64,000 bases of DNA from contig JADJXL010000028.1 of assembly GCA_016715885.1 (NCBI GenBank), forward strand, positions 930,001 to 994,000. The letters are read 5' to 3'. The position numbers and the translations under genes were made by a program. The notes under the pieces were generated by a model. That model was not told the DNA's origin. It ran no database searches and saw nothing but the letters and a program-made list of their open reading frames with translations. Positions within the stretch are counted from its first letter, which is position 1. The number at the start of each line of letters is the position of its first letter. Shown here piece after piece: positions 33,814 to 43,277 of the stretch. The DNA comes from Polyangiaceae bacterium (GTDB lineage Bacteria > Myxococcota_A > Polyangia > Polyangiales > Polyangiaceae).

Positions 33814-35358
33814 TCAAAGCGATGCGGGCATCAGCATGATCGCGGCGTCATCGTCGCCCATTCCCGCGGCATTTCCGCTGGCGCCCACGATGGCGACGGT
33901 CTTCTTGTCTGGAGACATGGAAACGCCCCAGAAAAAGTCGGATGCGCCCCCGAGGTCGTACGTCTTGACCCCCTTGGCGTCGAAGGTGGTATCGATTTTG
34001 CCATCGGCCATCAGCACGCCGACCGTTGCATTGGAATCGTCCATCGTCGACCTGCCGCCGCCCACGAGCAAAAGTCGATTGTCCGGCAGCGTGACGAGCG
34101 AACGGGCATTGTCGTTGAATCCCGCCACGTCGACTTTGGCGACGCCGCTTTCGCCATACGTCGTATCGAGCGTTCCGTTTGCCCCAATGCGCAATGAGAT
34201 CCAATCCAGCGAATCCGCCGCGCTGTTTCTGCCATACCCCGCGGTGACGAAATTCGTCCCTTGCAAGGCTACCGCATACGCTTCGGTCACTGCACCGAGC
34301 ACGATTTGATTGAAAATGCCGCCCGCGCCGAATGTCGGATCGAGCTGTCCCGCCGGCGTGAGCTTGAAGAGGACGGGGCTCACGATGCTATCCATGTCGC
34401 GCGTGTATCCCGCCATGACGATGCTTCCATCGCCGAGAATGGTCGCGCTCTTCGGACTCGCGCCTTGCAGGGCGATATCGACCAGCGTCACGCCATTCGT
34501 TCCAAACGTGGTATCCAACTTGCCGTCCGCGTCGAGTTGCACGACGGCGAAATCGAGGTCCGTGCGTCCGGGCGCTTTTTGCGCACCAGTAATGACGAGT
34601 TTGTCGTTGGCTGCGAGATTGAGGCCCCATTGCGTATCAGCAACGTACGTGGTCCCCACGAGCTCTCCGTCGCTCAGATCGAGAATGGCGACGCCGTTCG
34701 TGCCGAACGTCGTATCGAGCGTCCCGTCGGTATTGAAGCGAAGCGCGGCAACGTCGCGATCTCGTTCATCGGCCGCACCATCATGCTCTACGGTGCCCGC
34801 GACGACGATTTTGCCGGTCGATTGCACGACGATGCCGCGAGCGATTTCGCCGCCTTTGCCGACGATGATGTTATGCGTGGCAATACCCTTGGTGCCAAAC
34901 GCCTCATCGAGCTCGCCAGCGGGGGTGAATTTCGCAACGATCGTCGCAAAATCCGCGGCAGCGTCGGCGCCATCGGAGACGATACCCGTTGTATAGATAT
35001 TTCCTTGCGAATCATGCGTGACGCCCAAGAAGCGGTCGTGTCCATTTTCGGAAAGGGCGACGATAACGGGCTTTGCCTCGGATGAGCCGCCGCCCATTCC
35101 TCCTCCACCGCCCATTCCACCGCCGCCCATTCCTCCTCCACCGCCCATTCCACCGCCGCCCATTCCGCCTTCGCCGCCCATACCTCCAGTGCTGCCACTG
35201 CTCGAGCTGCTGGATGATTGCCCGCTGGATGTTGTGGTGGTGGTCGTTCCGTCATCGCATCCGGCGGCGAAACTGAGTCCGGCGATGCCAAGGACGGTTG
35301 CAAGAACGCGGCTCGATCGAGCGCCGCGGGGGCCAACGAGGAAGACATGTCCGCTCAT
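33814..35358 (-). CDS. Delta-60 repeat (DUF5122-type) beta-propeller lipoprotein
   Basis: About 514 residues from ATG 35358. The signal (RVLATVLGIAGLSFAAGCDD) ends in lipobox AAGC. A Ser/Thr-rich then Met/Gly-rich linker (GGMGGEGGMGGGGMGGGGG) spans ~40-90. The body is six or more delta-60 repeats with cores LDTTFGTNGVA, LDTTYGESGVA and GDPTFGAGGIF plus ILGDGSIVMAGYT strands. These are beta-propellers of secreted proteins with no known ligand. A longer frame to 35490 lacks a signal at its start and is rejected. It is divergent from the imelysin operon across a 213-bp AT-rich region, so shared regulation is possible. Confidence 0.82.
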   Translation of the reverse strand: MSGHVFLVGPRGARSSRVLATVLGIAGLSFAAGCDDGTTTTTTSSGQSSSSSSSGSTGGMGGEGGMGGGGMGGGGGMGGGGMGGGGGMGGGSSEAKPVIVALSENGHDRFLGVTHDSQGNIYTTGIVSDGADAAADFATIVAKFTPAGELDEAFGTKGIATHNIIVGKGGEIARGIVVQSTGKIVVAGTVEHDGAADERDRDVAALRFNTDGTLDTTFGTNGVAILDLSDGELVGTTYVADTQWGLNLAANDKLVITGAQKAPGRTDLDFAVVQLDADGKLDTTFGTNGVTLVDIALQGASPKSATILGDGSIVMAGYTRDMDSIVSPVLFKLTPAGQLDPTFGAGGIFNQIVLGAVTEAYAVALQGTNFVTAGYGRNSAADSLDWISLRIGANGTLDTTYGESGVAKVDVAGFNDNARSLVTLPDNRLLLVGGGRSTMDDSNATVGVLMADGKIDTTFDAKGVKTYDLGGASDFFWGVSMSPDKKTVAIVGASGNAAGMGDDDAAIMLMPASL

Positions 35359-35427
35359 GTAGGTGTACCTATGCTTTCGTGTGTTTGAGTATGTTTTTGT
35401 AGCTTTGTCGGTGACGTTATCGAAAAG

Positions 35428-35446
35428 GAAAATGAAAGGCATTTTC
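35428..35446. promoter_or_regulatory. Fur-box-like palindrome (distal)
   Basis: GAAAATGAAAGGCATTTTC has 7-bp arms that pair exactly around a 5-base centre. Aligned with the 19-bp Fur consensus GATAATGATAATCATTATC, 14 of 19 positions match. It is in the AT-rich region between the delta-60 lipoprotein gene and the imelysin-HTTM-receptor operon. Iron control is inferred. Confidence 0.55.
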
Positions 35447-35503
35447 AACAAGCGCAGGGAATACCTTTCGCTTGGACAGTTGTCAAGCAAGAAACTGAAA
35501 TTT

Positions 35504-35528
35504 GAACTTGAAAGTAGTTTTCAAGTTC
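35504..35528. promoter_or_regulatory. 25-bp palindrome, second Fur-box-like site (proximal)
   Basis: GAACTTGAAA (35504-35513) and TTTCAAGTTC (35519-35528) are perfect 10-bp arms around 5 bases. Its core TGAAAGTAGTTTTCA fits the 7-1-7 Fur pattern TGATAATnATTATCA at 10 of 14 specified positions. It lies 44 bp before the GTG of the imelysin-like gene, a position suited to repressing transcription. Confidence 0.55.
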
Positions 35529-35571
35529 GTTAAGACTCGTCCCACGATTCGAACGCCCTGAGGGCAGTGGA

Positions 35572-36834
35572 GTGGATGTGACAAAAAGCACCGTTGTCGA
35601 TCGCAAGGCCGCCTGGGTACTCGTCCCGTTGTTTGCGGGCGTTGGCGCCATCACAAGTTGCGAGCGAATCGCTTATTACTCGACGGGCCGCAACGATCCC
35701 CCTCCCTCGACTTCGACCAGCAGCGGAACGTCATCCAGCGGAGGACCCTCTCTCACGCGAGGCGCGCTGCTCCAATCCGTCGCCGCCTGTCAACTCGACC
35801 TGCTCGCATCCTTCCGCAAAGCCGCCGAGGAATTCGACACGGCTGCAATCGCCGCAAAAAACGACCCGACTGCACGAGAAGCAGCGCGTTTGGCCTGGAC
35901 GAAAGCCATTGATGTCTGGCAACAGGCCGAATTGTTTCAATTTGGCCCCGCGGCTCCAAGCAATACGCCAGGAGGTCAATCTCTCCGCGATCAAATTTAT
36001 TCGTGGCCTCTCGTCAGCCGCTGCTTGGTCGAGCAAAACATCGTTTCGAAGTCCTACGAAAATCCGGATTTCGGCACGGCTGTGCTGGTCAACATGCGAG
36101 GTCTCGCCGCAGCCGAATATCTTCTCTATTATGGCGGCAGCGACAATGCGTGCAGCCCATCGACGAACATCAATGCATCCGGAGATTGGGCGGCGCTCGG
36201 CACCGACGAGCTCGCTTTGCGCAAGGCGCATTATGCCTCCGCCATCGCCACGTCGGTCGCGAATTCGGCGCGTGCGCTCGAACAAGCATGGCGCGCGGAC
36301 GGCGGTAACTTCATTGGAAAGTTCCTGGGCGCTGGGTCGAGTGGTTCGGTCTACACGACCGAACAAATGGCCCTCAATGCAGTGAGCGACGCCATGTTTT
36401 ACATGGAAAAGCCATTGAAGGACTTGAAGCTAGCACGACCTCTCGGGATCATGGATTGCGACGCTGCGTCGTGCCCCGAGGCCGTCGAATCTCGTTATGC
36501 CGGGCGATCGAGGACGCACATTCGCAATAACCTCGTCGGGTTTCGCATGCTCCTGAGCGGGTGCGATGCGGGCGGCAACATTGGTTTTGACGATTTGCTC
36601 ACGGCCTCGGGCGCGGGGTCCCTTGCGACAAAGTTGACAACCAACGTCGACCTGGCCATTGCAGCGGCGGACGCCGTGCCTCAGGACGATTTGGCCGTAG
36701 CGCTCGCCAACGACCCCTCGAGCGTTTTGGCGCTGCACGCGGCCGTCAAGAGCATCACGGATTTGTTGAAAACTGAATTCGTATCGATCCTGGACCTCGA
36801 ACCGCCACAACACGTGGAGGGCGACAATGATTGA
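35572..36834 (+). CDS. Imelysin-like (M75 family) lipoprotein lacking the His of GxHxxE
   Basis: A 420-residue secreted protein from GTG 35572 (GTG 35578 is an alternative), with a hydrophobic signal ending in ITSC and a Ser/Pro-rich linker. The body is helical with the imelysin-type stretch RGLAAAEYLLYYGGSDNAC; in imelysin the site is GxHxxE, here the His is Ala while Glu is kept. Cleavage by a metal centre is therefore unlikely; binding of iron or an iron carrier is more plausible. It overlaps the HTTM gene by 8 bp (ATGATTGA). Expected to be iron-regulated given the two palindromes upstream. Confidence 0.78.
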   Translation: MDVTKSTVVDRKAAWVLVPLFAGVGAITSCERIAYYSTGRNDPPPSTSTSSGTSSSGGPSLTRGALLQSVAACQLDLLASFRKAAEEFDTAAIAAKNDPTAREAARLAWTKAIDVWQQAELFQFGPAAPSNTPGGQSLRDQIYSWPLVSRCLVEQNIVSKSYENPDFGTAVLVNMRGLAAAEYLLYYGGSDNACSPSTNINASGDWAALGTDELALRKAHYASAIATSVANSARALEQAWRADGGNFIGKFLGAGSSGSVYTTEQMALNAVSDAMFYMEKPLKDLKLARPLGIMDCDAASCPEAVESRYAGRSRTHIRNNLVGFRMLLSGCDAGGNIGFDDLLTASGAGSLATKLTTNVDLAIAAADAVPQDDLAVALANDPSSVLALHAAVKSITDLLKTEFVSILDLEPPQHVEGDND

Positions 36835-38245
36835 AGCGCAAACTTCGGCTCCCGAGGGACGTTTCGACAAGCTTGCGCGCATTTTGCTTCGTCCCACGGA
36901 CGCGGCAGCGCTCGCAGCGTTTCGCTTCTGCTTTGGAATGCTCGGATTCGTGAGCGCCCTGCGATTCATGGCGTATGGTTGGGTGGACCAACTCTTCACG
37001 CAGCCGCATCATTTCTTGCAGTATTGGGGATTCGACTGGATCACTCCCCTCTCCTCTCGAGGTATGCACGCGCTATTCGTCACGCTGGCCGTGACGAGCG
37101 CCTGCGTGGCGATGGGATTTCTTTACCGCGCGGCCATCGTCACCTTCTTCGTGGCATTCACGTTCGTCCAGCTCATCGATGTCACGAACTACCTCAATCA
37201 CTACTACCTCGTGAGTCTCGTCGCGTTTCTCATGAGTTTCATGCCGCTCCATCGTGCGTATTCGGTGGACGCGCTGCTTTTCCCCAAGCATAAAACTCTG
37301 ACGTTTCCAGCGTGGTGCACGTACCTCCTGCGTTTTCAAGTGGGCACGGTGTATTTCTTCGCCGGGCTCGCCAAAGTGAATTCGGATTGGCTCCTTCATG
37401 CGCAGCCGCTCAATCTATGGCTTTCGTCGCGCACATATCTTCCCGTCGTGGGACCGCTGCTCGGTGAACGCTGGGTTGCTTATGCAATGAGCTGGGCCGG
37501 ATGCCTCTTCGATCTGAGCATCGTCTTCTTCCTGCTCGTGCCCAAAACGCGCTTCTTTGCGTATTTGGTCGTCATTTTCTTCCACATCGCGACGAAGACG
37601 CTCTTTCCGATCGGCATGTTCCCGTTCATCATGGTCGTCTCGGCGCTGGTGTTTTTCTCGCCGAGCTGGCCGCGCAAGGTGCTCGCCGTATTCGGCCGCA
37701 AGGTGCAAATTCCCGAAGTCGCTCTGCCAAACGTTCCGCGCTTTACGATTTTCGGAAAAGCGCTGGTCGCAGTTGCTGCTTGTTATTGTGCATTCCAGGT
37801 CGCATGGCCCTTGCGAACGCACCTTTATGGAGGCAACGTCCTTTGGCACGAGCAAGGAATGCGTTTTTCCTGGCGCGTGATGTTGCGCGAGAAAAACGGC
37901 AGCGTCACTTATTCGGTAACGAACCCGCAGACGGGCCGAACGCGCGAAGTGAGCCCGCGGCAATACTTGAACAGCCGCCAGGAGCGTGATTACTCGACGC
38001 AGCCCGACCTCATTTTGCGCGTCGCTCATTGGATTGCGCGTGATTTCGAGGCGCGTGAAGGCGTGCGCCCCATCGTTCGCGTGCACGCGCTCGTATCTCT
38101 CAATGGGCGACCTGCTCAATTGCTCATCGACCCCAATGTCGATCTCGCTCGCATCGAAGACGGACTTGCCAAGGCATCGTGGATCTTGCCCAGTCCCGTC
38201 GATCCCCCCATTCACCTCGAGGCCGTCGCATGGCACCATCGTTGA
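36827..38245 (+). CDS. HTTM domain membrane protein (vitamin K-dependent gamma-carboxylase-like)
   Basis: The 472-residue protein starts inside the imelysin-like gene and has four to six membrane helices in its first ~300 residues (LAAFRFCFGMLGFVSALRF, LFVTLAVTSACVAMGFLYR, TFVQLIDVTNYLNHYYLVSL and others). The HTTM family signature is visible around TVYFFAGLAKVNSDWLLHAQ. Residues from ~330 on form a soluble domain with many charged residues. HTTM proteins resemble the membrane half of gamma-glutamyl carboxylase. Its product is unknown here. Overlaps on both sides (8 bp and 16 bp) make it part of a tightly coupled imelysin-HTTM-receptor unit. Confidence 0.82.
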   Translation: MIEAQTSAPEGRFDKLARILLRPTDAAALAAFRFCFGMLGFVSALRFMAYGWVDQLFTQPHHFLQYWGFDWITPLSSRGMHALFVTLAVTSACVAMGFLYRAAIVTFFVAFTFVQLIDVTNYLNHYYLVSLVAFLMSFMPLHRAYSVDALLFPKHKTLTFPAWCTYLLRFQVGTVYFFAGLAKVNSDWLLHAQPLNLWLSSRTYLPVVGPLLGERWVAYAMSWAGCLFDLSIVFFLLVPKTRFFAYLVVIFFHIATKTLFPIGMFPFIMVVSALVFFSPSWPRKVLAVFGRKVQIPEVALPNVPRFTIFGKALVAVAACYCAFQVAWPLRTHLYGGNVLWHEQGMRFSWRVMLREKNGSVTYSVTNPQTGRTREVSPRQYLNSRQERDYSTQPDLILRVAHWIARDFEAREGVRPIVRVHALVSLNGRPAQLLIDPNVDLARIEDGLAKASWILPSPVDPPIHLEAVAWHHR

Positions 38246-40533
38246 TTCGACGTTCGATTCTTCCCACGCTGGCTCTTCTTGCGCTCGCCGAATTGGCGTC
38301 GGCTGCGGAAGACGCGTCGCCAAAACCCGAGGGCGAAGCAGCGCCCGAAGCAGCAATCGACGTTTCCGCTGCGCCTGCACCGCCGGCGGATGCTGCTGCG
38401 ACAGAAGCGGCACCGCCGGAAGAGCCGAAATCCGCGCCTGAAGTGCCGCTCGACGTTTCCGTCGTTGGAACTCGAGTCAAACAGACCAGCGGTTCGGCGC
38501 ACGTCATTTCGCCAAAACAGCTTGGCCGATTCAAGAACGACGATCCTCACAAGGTATTGAATTCGGTCCCCGGCGTGTACGTTCGTGGTGAAGATGGATT
38601 CGGATTGCGTCCGAACATTGGCATTCGCGGCGCCCTGTCCGATCGAAGCAAAAAGATCACACTGATGGAGGACGGTGTTCTTTTTGGTCCTGCACCTTAT
38701 TCGGCCCCGGCGGCATATTTCTTCCCCCTGATGATGCGCATGCAATCGGTGCGGGTCATCAAAGGTCCCTCCGCAATCACGTATGGGCCGCACACCGTCG
38801 GCGGCGCCATTGACCTCGTCACGGCGCCCATTCCTTCCGAACGCCGCGGCTTCGTGGATATTTCCGTGGGTCAATTCATGCATCGCAAGGTGCACTTGCA
38901 GCAAGGGCTCGCCGACGACCATTACGGTATTCTCATCGAAGCGGCACATTTGGCCAACGACGGCTTCAAACAGCTCGATGGCGGCGGCGATACGGGGTTT
39001 GCCCGCAATGAAATCATGCTGAAAGGCCGATACGTCCTCGGCCCCGTCTTTGCTCCCATCAGCGAATTCGAGATCAAGCTGGGTTATTCCGGCGAAATCT
39101 CCAACGAAACGTACCTCGGGCTCACGGACGAAGACTTTCGCGCCAGCCCATATCGTCGTTATGGTGCAAGCCAGCTCGATCGCATGGAATATCATCGGAC
39201 GCAATTCCAGCTCACGCATCGCGCGAAGCTCAGTCGAGACGTCGATATCGTCAGCACGGCTTACCGCCATGATTTGCATCGCAGTTGGCGCAAGGTGAAT
39301 GGTTTTCGCGGCGCGTCGATCGTCGACGTATTGCGCAATCCGGACGATCCTCGAAACGCAGTTTTCTATGGCGTTCTCACCGGCGGCATTGCCCCGAGCA
39401 CCGATGCGGAAACGTTGCTCGTCGGGCCAAACGATAGGCGTTTCGTTTCGCAGGGCATTCAAAGCGCCATCACGATGCGCAAAAAAACCGGCCCCATCAA
39501 ACACCGCATCGAATACGGGCTGCGTTTTCATTACGATTCCATCAGGCGCCTCCACACACAGGACGGTTTTCTCGTCCAAGGCAACGAGCTCGTTCCGGAA
39601 GGGCGGCCGACGGAGACGACCGCCGACAATGACGCGAACACCATTGCCTATTCGATGCATGCCATCGACGCAATGACCTGGGGCCCGCTCACCGTCACCG
39701 CAGGCGCACGATTGGAATCCATTCGAAGCGAAATGGACAATCGCACGACCGGCGTAAAGGACTTGACCATCCAGCAGGTCATCGTTCCGGGTGCGGGAGC
39801 ATTTCTTGCATTGCCGCGAGACATCGGCCTTTTTGCAGGCGTGCACCAAGGGTTTTCCCCCGTCCCGCCGGGGCAAAACGACATCGTCAGACCGGAAAAG
39901 AGCACCAATTACGAAGCGGGCGTCCGTTATTCGCCGCGCCGCTTCCGGGCCGAAATCGTTGGATTTTACAATGATTACCGGAACCTGACGAACATTTGCA
40001 CGTTCTCCACCGGATGCGTGCTCGACAATTTGGATCAGCAATCCGATGGCGGCACGGCGCGCGTCCTGGGCTTCGAAGCGTATGCAGAAAGCGAGCTCGA
40101 AGTCAAAAAGGGTCTCTTCGTTCCGGGACGGCTTTCGTACACCTTTACGGATGCGCGATTTCTGACCGATTTTCAATCGGCGGATCCCATTTTCGGCAAC
40201 GTCCGAGCAGGAGACGAGCTTCCGTACGTGCCAGCGCATCAACTGACCGCTTCCATCGGCGTCGAAATGAAGAAATGGGGCGTCAACGTTTCCGGTACGT
40301 ACACGGGCAAAATGCGTGAAGTCGCCGGCCAAGGCGACATCCCCGAAGGATACGCCACCGACGACTTCTTCTTGCTCGACGCATCCGCAAATGTCCGCAT
40401 CCTGCGTTGGCTCACGCTGTACGGCGTCGGTCGCAACCTACTCGACGCGGCCTATATCGTTTCGCGACGTCCCTATGGCGCACGCCCCGGCGCGCCTCGA
40501 TGGATACAAATCGGCGCCAAAGCCGAATTTTGA
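38230..40533 (+). CDS. TonB-dependent outer membrane receptor (siderophore/iron-citrate type)
   Basis: About 767 residues from ATG 38230, which overlaps the HTTM gene by 16 bp, with a signal peptide (LIRRSILPTLALLALAELASA). After a Pro/Glu/Ala-rich linker (~25-75) comes a TonB-box-like VPLDVSVVGTRV and a plug domain (PGVYVRGEDGFGLRPNIGIR, RVIKGPSAITYGPHTVGGAI). A 22-strand barrel follows, ending in Phe. It takes up an iron chelate or other large ligand in a TonB-dependent way. The promoter palindromes and imelysin neighbour suggest iron. FecA-like assignment is family-level only. Confidence 0.92.
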   Translation: MAPSLIRRSILPTLALLALAELASAAEDASPKPEGEAAPEAAIDVSAAPAPPADAAATEAAPPEEPKSAPEVPLDVSVVGTRVKQTSGSAHVISPKQLGRFKNDDPHKVLNSVPGVYVRGEDGFGLRPNIGIRGALSDRSKKITLMEDGVLFGPAPYSAPAAYFFPLMMRMQSVRVIKGPSAITYGPHTVGGAIDLVTAPIPSERRGFVDISVGQFMHRKVHLQQGLADDHYGILIEAAHLANDGFKQLDGGGDTGFARNEIMLKGRYVLGPVFAPISEFEIKLGYSGEISNETYLGLTDEDFRASPYRRYGASQLDRMEYHRTQFQLTHRAKLSRDVDIVSTAYRHDLHRSWRKVNGFRGASIVDVLRNPDDPRNAVFYGVLTGGIAPSTDAETLLVGPNDRRFVSQGIQSAITMRKKTGPIKHRIEYGLRFHYDSIRRLHTQDGFLVQGNELVPEGRPTETTADNDANTIAYSMHAIDAMTWGPLTVTAGARLESIRSEMDNRTTGVKDLTIQQVIVPGAGAFLALPRDIGLFAGVHQGFSPVPPGQNDIVRPEKSTNYEAGVRYSPRRFRAEIVGFYNDYRNLTNICTFSTGCVLDNLDQQSDGGTARVLGFEAYAESELEVKKGLFVPGRLSYTFTDARFLTDFQSADPIFGNVRAGDELPYVPAHQLTASIGVEMKKWGVNVSGTYTGKMREVAGQGDIPEGYATDDFFLLDASANVRILRWLTLYGVGRNLLDAAYIVSRRPYGARPGAPRWIQIGAKAEF

Positions 40534-40635
40534 GCACATTTCTGCGTAACGCAACTTACACAACCCAGCGGAACAAAAAACTCACCTGCAAAAAATTTGC
40601 CCCCGAGCGTCGGAGCATGCGACCCCCTCTCGACC

Positions 40636-43269
40636 ATGACGACTCTCCGCTCGCAAACCGGCTCGCAGGCCGACCTCGTCACGTTGCGCAAGCTTGCGCA
40701 AGACCTCGCAGCATCGCGCAAGGAACGGCCGACGAGCGTGCATCTGCTTGCGGCCATCGCATCGCGCGAGGGTCAAGCGGGCGAGCTGCTTCGCGAGCGG
40801 AGGCTCGATGCGGAAACGCTGCTCAAGGCAGGTCGATCTTTCGATGAAGACAGTCCCGATCCGCTGGCGCGAGCCACCGTTGCGGCGCGGGATCTCGGCA
40901 AGCGAGCGCCGTTTGGCGAGCCAAACGCGCTGCATCTGTTGCTCGCGCTCTTGGCGGACCGCTCGTCCGCGGCGTATCGAGCGCTCATGCAAGCAGGCGT
41001 GGACACCGCGAGGCTGCGCACCGCCGCGATGCAACTTTCGCTCGGCGTCGTCGCTGCACGGCGTGGATTGAACGCTGGAGCGTCGACCGGAAAAACCTCG
41101 AAAACGGAACCTTCGTCATTGTCGACGCGCCTGTCTCAGCGCGTTGAGCTGGACAAACCGGCTGCAATGTCGCCCCCGAAACGGCCTTTGGGCGCTGGCG
41201 TGACCGTGCCGCTGTTTCCGCCGCCTTCACGAGCGCCAGAACGAACGACCGCGAAAACGCCTTCCGTGCCGCCTGCGGCCTCGACAAACCCGGCCCCGAC
41301 GCATCCTGCATCGGCGAGCCCAACTCCGCCTGTCGCAACGGCCGTCCCCGTTCCGTTGTCCGCGCTTGCAAAACCGGTCGACAAGGATCGTCTCCTTGGA
41401 CAAACCTTGGCGCCGCTTGCAGCACGCGCAGGTGGCGTGCATCCGCTGGCGCTCGATCGAGCCAAAGCGCCGACGCTTTCGACGCTCGGAAAAAACCTCA
41501 CGCTCATGGCGGCGCTCGGTGAAATCGATCCGGTCATTGGGCGCGAGCTCGAAATTGACGAAACGCTCGATGCATTGGCCAAGAAAAACCAAAACAGTTG
41601 CTTGCTCATCGGCCCCGCCGGCGTTGGGAAAACTTCGGTCGTGCGGGGTCTTGCTTTGCGATTGGCGGAAGAGGGCAATCGCGAACCGGAGACGGCGCGC
41701 CTGCTCGTCGAATTGACCGTATCCGAGCTCGTCGCGGGCACGGGCACGCGCGGAGCCCTTGCGGAACGAATGACGACGATTTTGCGCGAAACTCGAGATT
41801 GCGGGCGCAAGGTCGTGCTTTTCTTCGATGAAATTCACGAGCTCTTCACGGGCGGCCTCGACGAAGCAACGGCCGAAATGAAACTGGCGCTCGCTCGCGG
41901 GGAGCTTCGTATCGTTGGAGCAACGACGCCCGAGGAATACCGCAAGAACATCGAAACGGATCTTGCGCTGGCCAGGCGATTTTCCGTGCAATTCATCGAA
42001 GAGCCGGACGAGGATTCGGCGTTCTTGCTATGCAAGCAGGTGACGCGAACGCTGGGCGCGCATCATCAATTGACGTACACCGACGAAGGCATTGCTTCGG
42101 CCATTTCGTGGTCGATGCGTTATTTGCCCGGCCGAGCCTTGCCGGACAAAGCCATTTCCATTCTGGACTCCGCGGGCGCTCGCGTGCGCCGGCGTGCGGG
42201 GCGCAATCGCGTTTCGCCCGTGGGTCCGGCGGAAATTGCAGCGGTCGTCGCGAGCTTGGCGGACATTCCGGAAGAACGCCTTTTGGAAACCGACCGCGAC
42301 CGCATGCTCAATATGGAAAAACACTTGGCGGAATCGGTCGTGGGGCATACGGCAGCGCTTGGCAAAATCGCCCGCGTTCTTCGACGAAATGCGGCCGGCA
42401 TTCGAGCCGAAAGGCCGCTCGGCACGTTTTTGCTGCTGGGTCCTACGGGCGTCGGAAAAACCGAAACGGCCAAAGCCATTGCGCACACGCTATTTCATTC
42501 GGCCGATGCAATGACGCGCCTGGATTTGTCCGAATACAGCGAAGCGCACGCGACGGCTCGATTGATCGGCGCTCCACCGGGGTACGTGGGCCATGAAGCG
42601 GGCGGACAATTGACGGAAGCCGTGCGACGCAGGTCGTACCAGGTCATCTTGCTCGACGAAATTGAAAAGGCTCATCGCGACGTGCTCGAAGCATTCCTGC
42701 AGGTATTCGACGAGGGGCGAATGACCGATGGACGCGGGCGCCGAGTCGATTTCACGAATACGGTCATCGTCATGACGAGCAACATTGGCGCCGCGGAAGC
42801 AATGGCGCTGAAGACCGAACGGGCCGTGGGTTTTTCTCGAACGACGAACAAGGTTTCTGGGGAAAAACTCGAATCAGCCATGCTGAATGCTGCAAGGTCG
42901 GCGCTTCCTCCGGAGCTGTACAATCGTATCGACGAAGTGCTGGTGTTCGGGCCGCTCGGAAAGACCGAAGTGGAAGAAGTTGCGCGGCGCTTGCTCGGAA
43001 AATTGGGCCGATCGCTCTTCGAACGGGGCATTCGGCTGGACGTCGAGCCAGCCGTGATCGACGTGCTCCTTTCGGAAGGTGGATTCGACGAGGGGCTTGG
43101 AGCACGCCCCATGAAACGAGCAATCATGAGGCACGTCGAAGCGCCCATTGCGGAGATGATTCTCCGTGGTGAATTGCCGTCGGGTTCGGTTGCTCTCTTG
43201 TCGGTAGAAGATGGGCAAATCGTCGTCGACGCAATCGACGACGTTCAGGATGCCGCCGAAGCGAGTTGA
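40636..43269 (+). CDS. clpA: ClpA-type AAA+ unfoldase with long Pro/Ala-rich linker
   Basis: About 877 residues from ATG 40636, with two Walker A motifs, GPAGVGKTSV and GPTGVGKTETAK, and two Walker B motifs, VLFFDEIHELF and VILLDEIEKAH. The N domain (~1-140) has Clp_N repeats (HLLAAIASREGQAGELL and HLLLALLADRSSAAYRAL). A low-complexity Pro/Ala/Thr linker (~150-250) is much longer than in E. coli ClpA. Between D2 motifs is AVGFSRTTNK, with VGF where the IGL/IGF ClpP-binding loop lies, so interaction with ClpP is plausible. It unfolds proteins for degradation. No clpP or clpS gene lies next to it; ClpB is excluded by the lack of the middle coiled coil. Confidence 0.88.
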   Translation: MTTLRSQTGSQADLVTLRKLAQDLAASRKERPTSVHLLAAIASREGQAGELLRERRLDAETLLKAGRSFDEDSPDPLARATVAARDLGKRAPFGEPNALHLLLALLADRSSAAYRALMQAGVDTARLRTAAMQLSLGVVAARRGLNAGASTGKTSKTEPSSLSTRLSQRVELDKPAAMSPPKRPLGAGVTVPLFPPPSRAPERTTAKTPSVPPAASTNPAPTHPASASPTPPVATAVPVPLSALAKPVDKDRLLGQTLAPLAARAGGVHPLALDRAKAPTLSTLGKNLTLMAALGEIDPVIGRELEIDETLDALAKKNQNSCLLIGPAGVGKTSVVRGLALRLAEEGNREPETARLLVELTVSELVAGTGTRGALAERMTTILRETRDCGRKVVLFFDEIHELFTGGLDEATAEMKLALARGELRIVGATTPEEYRKNIETDLALARRFSVQFIEEPDEDSAFLLCKQVTRTLGAHHQLTYTDEGIASAISWSMRYLPGRALPDKAISILDSAGARVRRRAGRNRVSPVGPAEIAAVVASLADIPEERLLETDRDRMLNMEKHLAESVVGHTAALGKIARVLRRNAAGIRAERPLGTFLLLGPTGVGKTETAKAIAHTLFHSADAMTRLDLSEYSEAHATARLIGAPPGYVGHEAGGQLTEAVRRRSYQVILLDEIEKAHRDVLEAFLQVFDEGRMTDGRGRRVDFTNTVIVMTSNIGAAEAMALKTERAVGFSRTTNKVSGEKLESAMLNAARSALPPELYNRIDEVLVFGPLGKTEVEEVARRLLGKLGRSLFERGIRLDVEPAVIDVLLSEGGFDEGLGARPMKRAIMRHVEAPIAEMILRGELPSGSVALLSVEDGQIVVDAIDDVQDAAEAS

Positions 43270-43277
43270 GGGGCCCC

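Noticed and set aside
38212..40332. 706-codon frame on the minus strand over the TonB-dependent receptor gene
   Set aside because: Antisense to an excellent receptor with signal peptide, plug and barrel; its own translation has no recognisable features.
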